Below, piece after piece: positions 1-5,798 of a DNA stretch of 6,886 bases. The translations under genes were made by a program, and so were the position numbers. The notes beneath the pieces are model-generated. The model was given only the letters and a program-made list of their open reading frames with translations. It was not told the DNA's origin and searched no databases. Numbering within the stretch: the first letter of the stretch is position 1; each line of letters starts with the position of its first letter. Origin of the DNA: Ekhidna sp. (lineage in GTDB: Bacteria > Bacteroidota > Bacteroidia > Cytophagales > Cyclobacteriaceae); assembly GCA_013214445.1 (NCBI GenBank), contig JABSPG010000213.1:1-6886 (forward strand), in the 5' to 3' direction.

Positions 1-537
1 TTTTATACGAAAGATAAGGCCATCAGGACAGCTGCAGATTTAGAAGGTCTCAAAATTCGAGTAATGAAAAGCATAACCGCCAACAAAATGATTTCGGAGA
101 TGGGCGGAAGTCCTGTGCCAATCTCCTGGGGAGAGCTTTACACAGCCTTACAACAGGGAGTAGTTGACGGTGCGGAAAACAATCCTCCATCATTCCATCT
201 CTCAAGGCATTACGAGACTTGTAAATACTACACCTTGGATAAGCATACATCCATTCCAGATGTGATGGTCATGAGTACCAAAGTTTGGGATCGGCTATCG
301 GACGAGAAGCAGACTTGGATAAGTGAGGCTGCACAAGAGTCAGTGATCTCACAGCGGGGATTTTGGGCAGAGTCCGAGAATGAAAGTTTGGAGTTGGTTA
401 AGGAAGCAGGTATTGAAGTTATTATTCCAGAGCTACAGAGCTTCCAAGAAGCGACTAGTTCTATTCTCGATGAATTTAAGGGTGATGCAGACTTATTACC
501 ATTAATCAATAAAATCAAGAATATAGATGCGAAGTAA
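1..537 (+). CDS. dctP: TRAP transporter solute-binding protein DctP, C-terminal part (5' end outside window)
   Basis: Periplasmic substrate-binding subunit of a tripartite ATP-independent (TRAP) transporter; it captures an organic acid and delivers it to the DctQ/DctM membrane pair. The reading frame is open from base 1, so the 178 residues seen are roughly the last half of a protein usually about 330 long; the signal peptide lies upstream of the window. Visible family hallmarks are 'GLKIRV' with Arg20, which in the family normally forms the salt bridge to the ligand carboxylate, then 'GGSPVPISWGELYTALQQG' (residues 35-53) and 'VVDGAENNPPS' (54-64). The 'ALQQGVVDGAENN' form is that of the DctP/YiaO type, many of whose members bind sugar acids, so a uronate-like ligand is possible but not shown. 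Its last 11 bases overlap dctQ. An internal ATG at 64 is not the start, because conserved sequence continues upstream of it. Confidence 0.93.
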   Translation, partial: FYTKDKAIRTAADLEGLKIRVMKSITANKMISEMGGSPVPISWGELYTALQQGVVDGAENNPPSFHLSRHYETCKYYTLDKHTSIPDVMVMSTKVWDRLSDEKQTWISEAAQESVISQRGFWAESENESLELVKEAGIEVIIPELQSFQEATSSILDEFKGDADLLPLINKIKNIDAK

Positions 538-997
538 GCTTGATGGATTTTTGACCACATTGCTGATTGTGCTTATGAGTATAATGGTACTTAGCACCTT
601 GTTGCAGGTTTTTGCTCGATTTATTGATGCCAATGTTCCTTTTACAGAGGAGTTAACAATTTATGCGATGATGTGGGTCACACTTTTTGGATCAGCATAT
701 GCTTTTGGATTGAAAAAGCACATTGCCATTGATGCACTGGTTTCAATAATTGACGAAGATCTAAAATGGAAATTGGAAATTCTGATTGAGGTTATCGTTG
801 CGCTTTTTGCCATTCTGATTTTAATCGTTGGTGGTGGTTGGTTTGCCTTTATCACTTTCAAACTGGGTCAATTGTCACCGGTAATTCAAATTCCCAAGGG
901 CTGGATATACCTTGCTCTTCCATTGAGTGGATTGATCATATTGATCTACAATGTGCTAAACGCACGAGCAATAATTCTAACTAAGGAAGTGAAATGA
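527..997 (+). CDS. dctQ: TRAP transporter small permease subunit DctQ
   Basis: Small integral membrane subunit of the TRAP transporter, thought to support the large subunit and dock the loaded binding protein. At 156 residues it has the normal family length and shows four hydrophobic segments (about 8-30, 44-62, 84-111 and 125-146). Family signatures seen are 'VFARF' (28-32), 'PFTEELTIYAMMW' (38-50; the usual form is W-T-E-E-L near the start of helix 2), 'KKHIAIDAL' (63-71; usually H-I-x-V/I-D) and 'SPVIQIPKGWIYLALPLSG' (117-135). The ATG at 527 lies inside the end of dctP (11-base overlap), and the protein begins with a short basic stretch before helix 1, so this start fits. Its stop overlaps the dctM start as ATGA. 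The three genes are therefore almost certainly one co-translated unit. Confidence 0.94.
   Translation: MRSKLDGFLTTLLIVLMSIMVLSTLLQVFARFIDANVPFTEELTIYAMMWVTLFGSAYAFGLKKHIAIDALVSIIDEDLKWKLEILIEVIVALFAILILIVGGGWFAFITFKLGQLSPVIQIPKGWIYLALPLSGLIILIYNVLNARAIILTKEVK
983..989 (+). promoter_or_regulatory. Shine-Dalgarno-like site before dctM
   Basis: The purine run AAGGAAG ends four bases before the dctM ATG at 994, inside the end of dctQ. It supports the ATGA-overlap start. It is notable because most other genes here lack a clear Shine-Dalgarno sequence, as is common in Bacteroidota. Confidence 0.5.
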
Positions 998-2289
998 GTG
1001 GTGTCGAGATAGCAATTTTGATTATTTCCTTTTTGCTATTGCTAGCATTAAGCGTGCCGATTACGGTAAGTATCTCTCTTTCAGCCTTGTTTACTTTATC
1101 CGTCAATATTTTATTCGTGCCTTCGGCTACCACCATTGCACAACGAATGATCAATGGCCTGGATAGCTTTACCTTGCTAGCGATACCTTTTTTCATATTG
1201 GCGGGGCAGATCATGAATTCGGGAGGGATTGCCTCGCGGCTCATAGCGTTTGCTAAAGAAATAGTGGGGCCCATAAGAGGTGGCTTGATATTCGTAAACA
1301 TCATCTCATGCACGCTTTTCGGAGCTATATCAGGATCAGCCGCAGCTGCGGCTTCTGCTATCGGTTCTATCCTGACGGGAAAGATGGAAAAAGAAGGGTA
1401 CGACAAGGGGTTTACAACTGCCGCTAATGTTACCTCAGCAACTACAGGGTTACTTATTCCTCCCAGCAATGTGCTAATTGTCTATTCATTAGCTGCCGGA
1501 GGATTGTCTATTGGTGCCTTGTTCGTTGCGGGATATATACCAGGTTTACTTCTTAGTATCGCAATCATGGTAGTTAGTTACATCTACGCTGTGAGAAAAA
1601 AGTATCCAAGAGGAGACGCTTGGGATGCGAGTGCACTCTGGACAAGCTTCTTGAAGGCTTTTCCGGGACTCATGCTATTGGTTATTGTAATGGGAGGAAT
1701 CGTGGCAGGTTACTTCACCGCTACTGAAGCCAGTGCCATCGCTGTGTTATATACAATTGTATTGTCCTCTATTTATAGGGAACTCAATAGGAAGAAATTG
1801 GTGGAGATTTTGATTCAAAGCAGTATCACTACCTCTATCGTATTGCTTTTAGTCGCCACCTCATCAGCGATGAGCTGGACCATGAGCTACGGAGATTTAC
1901 CACAAACCATTTCAGCTTCCTTACTATCCATTACGGATAATCCGGTAGTGGTATTAATCCTGATTAATGTTCTGTTGCTTCTTGTTGGAATATTCATGGA
2001 TATCACACCAGCAATTTTGATTTTCACTCCTATTTTCTTGCCGGTGGTTCAGTCATTTGGAATCGATCCGATTCACTTCGGAATAATTATGGTGCTCAAC
2101 CTATGTATTGGCTTATGCACTCCACCTGTTGGAAATCTTTTGTTCGTCGGGGCAAGTGTAGCGAACATTTCCTTTCAGAGAATTCTTCGTCCCATGCTTC
2201 CACTTTATGTGGTGATGCTGCTGGTCTTGGTGCTTATTATGCTATTTCCGCAGTTGAGTCTTTGGTTGCCTACCTTATTTAACATGTGA
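994..2289 (+). CDS. dctM: TRAP transporter large permease subunit DctM
   Basis: Large membrane subunit that forms the ion-coupled transport path of the TRAP system. The 431-residue length is typical of the complete family. The protein is hydrophobic throughout, with about a dozen membrane segments. Family motifs appear in the expected order: 'LLAIPFFILAGQIMNSGGIA' (61-80), 'GPIRGGL' (92-98), 'SGSAAAAASAIGSI' (113-126), 'GLLIPPSN' (152-159), 'IGALFVAGYIPGLL' (173-186), 'FTATEASAIAVLY' (241-253), 'GIFMDITPAILIFTPIFLPV' (332-351) and 'HFGIIMVLNLCIGLCTPPVG' (361-380). The two proline-containing re-entrant regions (IPPSN and TPPVG) are present, so nothing essential looks missing. It is the last gene of the dctPQM operon: the next ~270 bases hold only a decayed gene, and no catabolic or regulatory gene for the substrate follows directly. 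Confidence 0.96.
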   Translation: MSGVEIAILIISFLLLLALSVPITVSISLSALFTLSVNILFVPSATTIAQRMINGLDSFTLLAIPFFILAGQIMNSGGIASRLIAFAKEIVGPIRGGLIFVNIISCTLFGAISGSAAAAASAIGSILTGKMEKEGYDKGFTTAANVTSATTGLLIPPSNVLIVYSLAAGGLSIGALFVAGYIPGLLLSIAIMVVSYIYAVRKKYPRGDAWDASALWTSFLKAFPGLMLLVIVMGGIVAGYFTATEASAIAVLYTIVLSSIYRELNRKKLVEILIQSSITTSIVLLLVATSSAMSWTMSYGDLPQTISASLLSITDNPVVVLILINVLLLLVGIFMDITPAILIFTPIFLPVVQSFGIDPIHFGIIMVLNLCIGLCTPPVGNLLFVGASVANISFQRILRPMLPLYVVMLLVLVLIMLFPQLSLWLPTLFNM

Positions 2290-2386
2290 TCCATTAATTG
2301 AAGTAGTTGTACAAATCCTATGTTTATGAAACCATTAAGAACCCATAATACATGCCTCGACTGTGACAAGAAGCTCGCTGGAAGGA

Positions 2387-2401
2387 GAGAAAAGAAGTAT
2401 T
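2387..2401 (+). repeat. 15-bp direct repeat, copy 1
   Basis: GAGAAAAGAAGTATT here is repeated exactly at 2524-2538, 137 bases downstream. This copy encodes the 'EKKY' stretch just before the third zinc-ribbon cysteine. The repeat is purine-rich, which lowers its significance somewhat. Confidence 0.55.
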
Positions 2402-2523
2402 GCGAGGAACGATGCAAGGCAAAGTATCACGATAGTAAAAATTTATATACCCTCATCGCAAAGTATTTCAAGTCATAATATGAGAATTCTGAAGGCGATC
2501 TGTCCTGAAGGAAAAGCAACAGC

Positions 2524-2538
2524 GAGAAAAGAAGTATT
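2524..2538 (+). repeat. 15-bp direct repeat, copy 2
   Basis: Exact second copy of GAGAAAAGAAGTATT, in a different reading frame from copy 1, at the very end of the zinc-ribbon relic and 24 bases before the GTG start of the next gene. It may be a scar of the rearrangement that truncated the relic, or chance in a purine-rich region. Confidence 0.55.
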
Positions 2539-2562
2539 AGTAGGATAGAATTAGATTTAGGT

Positions 2563-3135
2563 GTGCATCTTATCCGAAACAATTTTGATTCCAAAATTGA
2601 CCTGTCAGACCAGGAGTTCGAGTGGATAAAGCTAGAACTGAAACAGAAAGATCTTAGAAGGAAAGAGAAATTATTGGAAGCGGGTTCTGATTGCCCCTAT
2701 CTATTTTTTGTAGAATCTGGATGCCTGAGGTCTTTCTCTCTGGATAAGCGAGGAACTGAACACGTGATTCAATTAGCTACTGAAAATCACTGGATTTCGG
2801 ACCTTTCGAGCTTCTTAACCCAAAAGCCGGGAGATCTATTCATCGAGTCATTAGAGCCTAGTACGGTTTACCTGCTTCATCGAGAAGCTTTGGATCGACT
2901 ATTTGACAAAGTTTCTTCACTTGATCGATATTTTAGGATACTCTACAGTAGAGCGTATGTTTCTGCATTAGGTCGAATAAATAAAAACATGGCTGAAACA
3001 GCTGAAGAACGATACAAACAGCTCTTAGAAGAGCAACCAAAAGTTCTTCAACGGATTCCACTCATTCACATCTCTTCCTATCTGGGTATTACACCCGAAA
3101 GCCTTAGTCGTATCAGAAAAAAAATCTCAGACTAA
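2563..3135 (+). CDS. Crp/Fnr-family transcriptional regulator
   Basis: Predicted DNA-binding regulator of 190 residues, the usual length of the short Bacteroidota branch of the Crp/Fnr family. Residues about 20-115 form the cyclic-nucleotide-binding-like beta roll ('LLEAGSDCPYLFFVESGCLRSF', then 'LDKRGTEHVIQLATENHWISDLSSFLTQKP'). A long dimerisation helix follows (about 115-150). The C terminus carries a helix-turn-helix ('HISSYLGITPESLSRIRKK', about 169-187). I see neither the N-terminal cysteine cluster of FNR nor the Arg-Ser cAMP-binding signature of CRP, so the ligand is unknown. The start is a GTG: the frame is closed by a TGA at 2506-2508, no ATG lies between, and the N terminus 'HLIRNNFDSKIDLSDQEFEW' fits the usual beginning of such proteins. 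It sits 86 bases before a dioxygenase gene and could regulate it. A weaker family resemblance is shared with the regulator at 5000-5560. Confidence 0.9.
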   Translation: MHLIRNNFDSKIDLSDQEFEWIKLELKQKDLRRKEKLLEAGSDCPYLFFVESGCLRSFSLDKRGTEHVIQLATENHWISDLSSFLTQKPGDLFIESLEPSTVYLLHREALDRLFDKVSSLDRYFRILYSRAYVSALGRINKNMAETAEERYKQLLEEQPKVLQRIPLIHISSYLGITPESLSRIRKKISD

Positions 3136-3221
3136 GAAGAATCTAACTATTCTCATTTCTTAACATAGATCAAGTTTCTTCTAGAAATAGCTAACCAGCT
3201 TTGCTTCAAGAGATATAATTA

Positions 3222-4100
3222 ATGAAGCGAAGAAATGTATTAAAGGCATTGTCCTTATTACCCTTAAGTGGAGCTGCTATGAAACTAAGTGATTTAAGTC
3301 TGTTGTCTGGAGATTTTCCTAAGACGAAAAAGATGCCAGTACTTTTTGTGGGACACGGGCATCCAATGAATGCCATTTTGGATAATGATTTTACCAGAAA
3401 GCTGGGACAAATTGGATCTGAGATAGATAAACCCAAGGCGATCCTGATGGTTTCGGCTCATTGGGAAACAAACGGGACCTACATTTCCACAAATCCTGCT
3501 CCCAAAACGATCTACGATTTTGGAAGATTTGACGATCGACTTTTCGATATTAAGTACGAACCAGCGGGTGCCCCCGATATTGCTAGAGAAGTGAAAAAGG
3601 TGGTAACCATCGAGGATATTAAGGAAGAAGAGCGGATGGGACTTGACCATGGAGCATGGACAGTATTGAAGTTTATCTACCCTGAAGCCGATGTACCTGT
3701 TTTTCAATTGAGTTTGAATTATAAAGAAGCCGCCAACTTTCACTTTGAGTTAGGGAGTCAATTGTCTTCATTGAGGGAAAAAGGGGTGTTGATCATAGGT
3801 AGTGGGAATGTAGTCCATAACCTAAGGCAGATGGATTGGCACAACATAAATGCAGAGCCTCATGATTGGAATTTGGAGTTTGATGGTATGGTAAAGACGT
3901 ACCTGGAGCAAAGACGATTTAAAGAGCTTGTAAACTTTAAGAATCTGGGGCAAGCTGCTCGGCTTTCTATCCCAACAGATGACCACTACTTACCTATGCT
4001 TTACACATTAGGTTTGACAGGTCCTAGCGACGAAATAGAACAGATTTTTGAAGGGTACCAGTATGCAGGGATTAGCATGCGATGTTTCAAAATAGGGTAA
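3222..4100 (+). CDS. ygiD: YgiD/DODA-type extradiol ring-cleavage dioxygenase (LigB family) with Tat-like N terminus
   Basis: Class III (LigB) extradiol dioxygenase, closest by eye to E. coli YgiD, annotated as 4,5-DOPA dioxygenase; such enzymes open catechol rings with molecular oxygen. The 292 residues cover the whole family domain. Conserved stretches are 'VLFVGHGHPMNAI' (40-52), 'AILMVSAHWETNGT' (73-86), 'TIYDFGRF' (96-103), 'GLDHGAWTVLKFIYP' (140-154), 'GSGNVVHNL' (193-201) and 'IPTDDHYLPMLYTLG' (250-264). Aligned to YgiD, metal ligands should be His45, His80 and His255, with His199 catalytic; all are present, as is His143. Residues 1-30 form an extension beginning 'MKRRNVLKALSLLPLSGAA', a twin-arginine followed by a short hydrophobic run, which suggests Tat export or a relic of it. 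The ATG at 3222 is preceded by AT-rich sequence. The next gene begins 4 or 46 bases after the stop, so they probably form an operon. The true substrate may be another catechol. Confidence 0.9.
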   Translation: MKRRNVLKALSLLPLSGAAMKLSDLSLLSGDFPKTKKMPVLFVGHGHPMNAILDNDFTRKLGQIGSEIDKPKAILMVSAHWETNGTYISTNPAPKTIYDFGRFDDRLFDIKYEPAGAPDIAREVKKVVTIEDIKEEERMGLDHGAWTVLKFIYPEADVPVFQLSLNYKEAANFHFELGSQLSSLREKGVLIIGSGNVVHNLRQMDWHNINAEPHDWNLEFDGMVKTYLEQRRFKELVNFKNLGQAARLSIPTDDHYLPMLYTLGLTGPSDEIEQIFEGYQYAGISMRCFKIG

Positions 4101-4146
4101 AGCAATGAATCTCATTATTCCAATAATTAACACAATCATTTTAATC

Positions 4147-4821
4147 ATGTCTTCACACGAAACATATAAAATCGAAACATCCTCCGTTGAATCAGACCTG
4201 AAATATGAGCTGAGAGAACCATTTTCAACAGAGGGGCAAGTTCCACTTTTCTTATTGATGCATGGGGTAGGTAGTAATGAAAAAGACCTTTTTCAACTAA
4301 AGGATTACTTTCCAGACGGCTATGTAATTTCTCTCAGAGCTCCTTTCAGATTTGGTCCTTCTGCCTTTGGCTGGTATCAAGTAGATTTTTCTACAGGAAT
4401 GCCTGTCTATAGCCAAACACAAGCTTTGGAGAGTAGAGAAATCTTAGCAGATTTCGTTGACAAGGCGCTAGATAGCCATGGTCTTATTGATCCGAATCAA
4501 GTTTATCTGGTTGGTTTTAGCCAAGGAGCTATTATGAGTTACTCCGTAGCTATTGCCCATCCAGAAAAAGTCAAAGGAATTATTGCTATGAGTGGCAGAA
4601 TGCTAACTGAAGATCAGGAGATTCTAAGAACTAAAAATTTCTTGGATGTGGAAGTGCATATTGTCCATTCAACGCAAGATCCTATGTTGCCCTATTCAGG
4701 TGCATTGGAAGCAAAAAAACGCTTGGAGAATAAGGTGAGGTCTGTTGAGTTGCGCTCTCATGAAAATGGGCATGGAGTTGATACGTATGTGTTGCAGAGC
4801 ATTCTTAGTGAGATCGAATGA
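4147..4821 (+). CDS. Phospholipase/carboxylesterase-type alpha/beta hydrolase
   Basis: Serine hydrolase of the Abhydrolase_2 (phospholipase/carboxylesterase, YpfH-like) family, expected to cleave short-chain carboxylic esters or thioesters. Numbered from ATG 4147 (224 residues), it shows the oxyanion-region motif 'LFLLMHGVGSNEKDLF' (34-49), 'VISLRAPFRFG' (60-70), 'WYQVDFSTGMPVY' (76-88), the nucleophile elbow 'GFSQG' with Ser125 (123-127), an acid at Asp178 in 'HSTQDPMLPY', and His209 in 'ENGHGVD'. The catalytic triad is therefore complete. The start is ambiguous: an in-frame ATG at 4105, only four bases after the dioxygenase stop, would add 14 hydrophobic residues ('MNLIIPIINTIILI') without a basic start. 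I prefer 4147 because family members begin shortly before 'LKYELREP'. It probably lies in one operon with the dioxygenase gene. A joint role in aromatic compound processing is inference. Confidence 0.88.
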   Translation: MSSHETYKIETSSVESDLKYELREPFSTEGQVPLFLLMHGVGSNEKDLFQLKDYFPDGYVISLRAPFRFGPSAFGWYQVDFSTGMPVYSQTQALESREILADFVDKALDSHGLIDPNQVYLVGFSQGAIMSYSVAIAHPEKVKGIIAMSGRMLTEDQEILRTKNFLDVEVHIVHSTQDPMLPYSGALEAKKRLENKVRSVELRSHENGHGVDTYVLQSILSEIE

Positions 4822-4999
4822 TTCTGACTGAAATTGTTGACTTTACAAACTGTATTTTTTGGAGTGAAAGCATTTTAGCTGAATAAAAGGCCTAATCTGG
4901 TAATAATAGACTAGTTTAGATAGTAACAACGCTGGGCGTGCTTGATTTTTGGGTAGGGTTGAATATTTAAAGAACCTGGCACTAAAATCACATCTCAAG

Positions 5000-5560
5000 A
5001 TGCTACAACAGGTATTAAGTAGTGTTACATACTTTGACTCTGAATCGCTTGAAAAGCTTACTAGTTATTTCAGGGAGGTTGAATTTAAGAAAGGAGTACC
5101 TTTTGCTAAGAAAGGAGAGTACTCAAAAAAAATTGCTTTTATTCAATCGGGGGTTTTGAGAGCTTACTACAGCAATGATAAGGGTGAGCAATACAATAAG
5201 ACCTTCTTTACAAACAACAGTTTTGTAGGAGCTTACTCATCACTAATTACGGGGAAACCAAATAAGATTGATATTGACTGTTTGACAGATAGTAGATTAC
5301 TTATTGCAGAATTTGGTAAAATCACTGCTTTATATGACCAATTTCCAAAAATAGAGAGGTTAGCTCGCGTATTGGCAGAGCAGTTTTTTGTGTCAAAAGA
5401 AAAAAGAGAAATTGAATTGGTCACTTTAGAGGCGAAAGATCGCTATGCAATTTTTCAGGAGGAACATTCTGGGCTAGAGCAGCTTATTCCACAATATCAT
5501 ATTGCCTCCTATCTGGGTGTTAGCCCCATTCAATTAAGTAGGATAAGAGCTCAGAAGTAA
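5000..5560 (+). CDS. Crp/Fnr-family transcriptional regulator (second copy)
   Basis: Predicted DNA-binding regulator of the same short Bacteroidota Crp/Fnr branch as the one at 2563-3135, but clearly diverged. From ATG 5000 it has 186 residues. The beta-roll sensor occupies about 20-110 ('FKKGVPFAKKGEYSKKIAFI', 'SGVLRAYYSNDKGEQYNKTF'), followed by a dimerisation helix, with a C-terminal helix-turn-helix 'YHIASYLGVSPIQLSRIRAQ' (166-185). No iron-sulfur cysteines or cAMP-contact signature are visible, so the effector is unknown. The frame is also open from a TTG at 4949, which would add 17 residues. I prefer ATG 5000 because 'MLQQVLSSVTYFDSESLEKL' matches the usual beginning of the family. It stands 178 bases after the esterase gene and 238 bases before the dehydrogenase gene, so it is probably its own transcript. 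Possible targets are either neighbour or itself. Confidence 0.87.
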   Translation: MLQQVLSSVTYFDSESLEKLTSYFREVEFKKGVPFAKKGEYSKKIAFIQSGVLRAYYSNDKGEQYNKTFFTNNSFVGAYSSLITGKPNKIDIDCLTDSRLLIAEFGKITALYDQFPKIERLARVLAEQFFVSKEKREIELVTLEAKDRYAIFQEEHSGLEQLIPQYHIASYLGVSPIQLSRIRAQK

Positions 5561-5579
5561 ACTGGTGAATCAAAATTGC

Positions 5580-5593
5580 TTTACATATGTAAA
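5580..5593. promoter_or_regulatory. Perfect 14-bp palindrome, possible operator
   Basis: TTTACATATGTAAA reads the same on both strands. It lies 20 bases after the second Crp/Fnr gene and about 205 bases before the dehydrogenase start. Such a dyad suits a dimeric regulator. There is no following T-run, so it is unlikely to be a terminator. Function is inferred only from symmetry. Confidence 0.3.
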
Positions 5594-5623
5594 TGAAATA
5601 CTTCACATTTAGTATGACTTTTG

Positions 5624-5633
5624 TATTGCAATA
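5624..5633. repeat. 10-bp palindrome TATTGCAATA
   Basis: A second perfect dyad, 30 bases beyond the 14-bp palindrome and in the same non-coding stretch. Short AT-rich palindromes occur by chance, so the main interest is its position next to the longer one. Confidence 0.25.
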
Positions 5634-5798
5634 AATCGAAACTATTGATTCATATTCCTGCTGTAGGATGGAGAATTACATCCACCTTGCTTTTGTAAAT
5701 AACTACTTTAAGCTCTAGCCCAAGTTTTGGAGTTCAGTGTTTGTTGACAGATTGCAGAGGGGTCGAATCGTAAAATTCAGAAGAACTATTTGCAATCT

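Larger units (their letters stand above)
2320..2548 (+). pseudogene. Frameshifted, truncated small zinc-ribbon protein gene
   Basis: Reading from ATG 2320 (second ATG 2326) gives 52 residues ending at TAA 2476-2478. They contain a zinc-ribbon pattern C12-x2-C15-x12-C28-x3-C32, with 'CDKKLAGRREKKYCEERC' around it. This resembles small Bacteroidota proteins I know with the pattern C-x2-C-x-K-x-L-x-G-R-x-D-K-K-[FY]-C-S-x3-C. Those proteins continue with a helix ending in 'RKNRRIL', then an N/P-x-G-K-x-K and K-x-x-L-L region. That continuation is present here in the next frame: reading on past one extra base near 2473 gives 'FKHNMRILKAICPEGKATA' then 'RKEVLVG', ending at TAG 2546-2548. The aromatic-rich C terminus usual for these proteins (about 40 more residues) is absent. 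I infer a relic with a +1 shift and a lost 3' end. The alternatives are that the 52-residue ribbon is still made as a miniprotein, or that the base near 2473 is a sequencing error. Family identity is from memory, not a search. Confidence 0.6.

Noticed and set aside
981..1469. 162-codon minus-strand open frame opposite dctM
   Set aside because: It lies fully antisense to a clearly conserved transporter gene, and its translation shows no recognisable domain; it is a by-product of the membrane-protein codon pattern.
2363..2548. 61-residue + strand frame read as an independent gene
   Set aside because: Only its last 24 residues look protein-like, and these continue the zinc-ribbon sequence of the other frame; the first part is out-of-frame sequence.
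3136..3165. AGAAT/ATTCT inverted repeat after the first Crp/Fnr gene as a terminator
   Set aside because: The stem is only five AT-rich pairs and the following sequence is not a continuous T-run.
3214..3219. TATAAT before the dioxygenase as a -10 promoter element
   Set aside because: It ends two bases before the start codon, which leaves no room for a transcript start and leader, and Bacteroidota promoters use a different -7 motif.
3294..3743. 149-codon minus-strand open frame opposite the dioxygenase
   Set aside because: The + strand encodes all active-site motifs of a LigB enzyme here; the antisense product has no recognisable family pattern.
4844..4860. TACA-AAC-TGTA followed by six Ts as a terminator of the esterase gene
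   Set aside because: A 4-bp AT-rich stem is too weak for an intrinsic terminator; kept only as a possible dyad in the findings.
4818..4886. 22-codon frame starting as ATGA at the end of the hydrolase gene
   Set aside because: Very short, no recognisable motif, and no Shine-Dalgarno beyond chance; the ATGA overlap alone is not enough.
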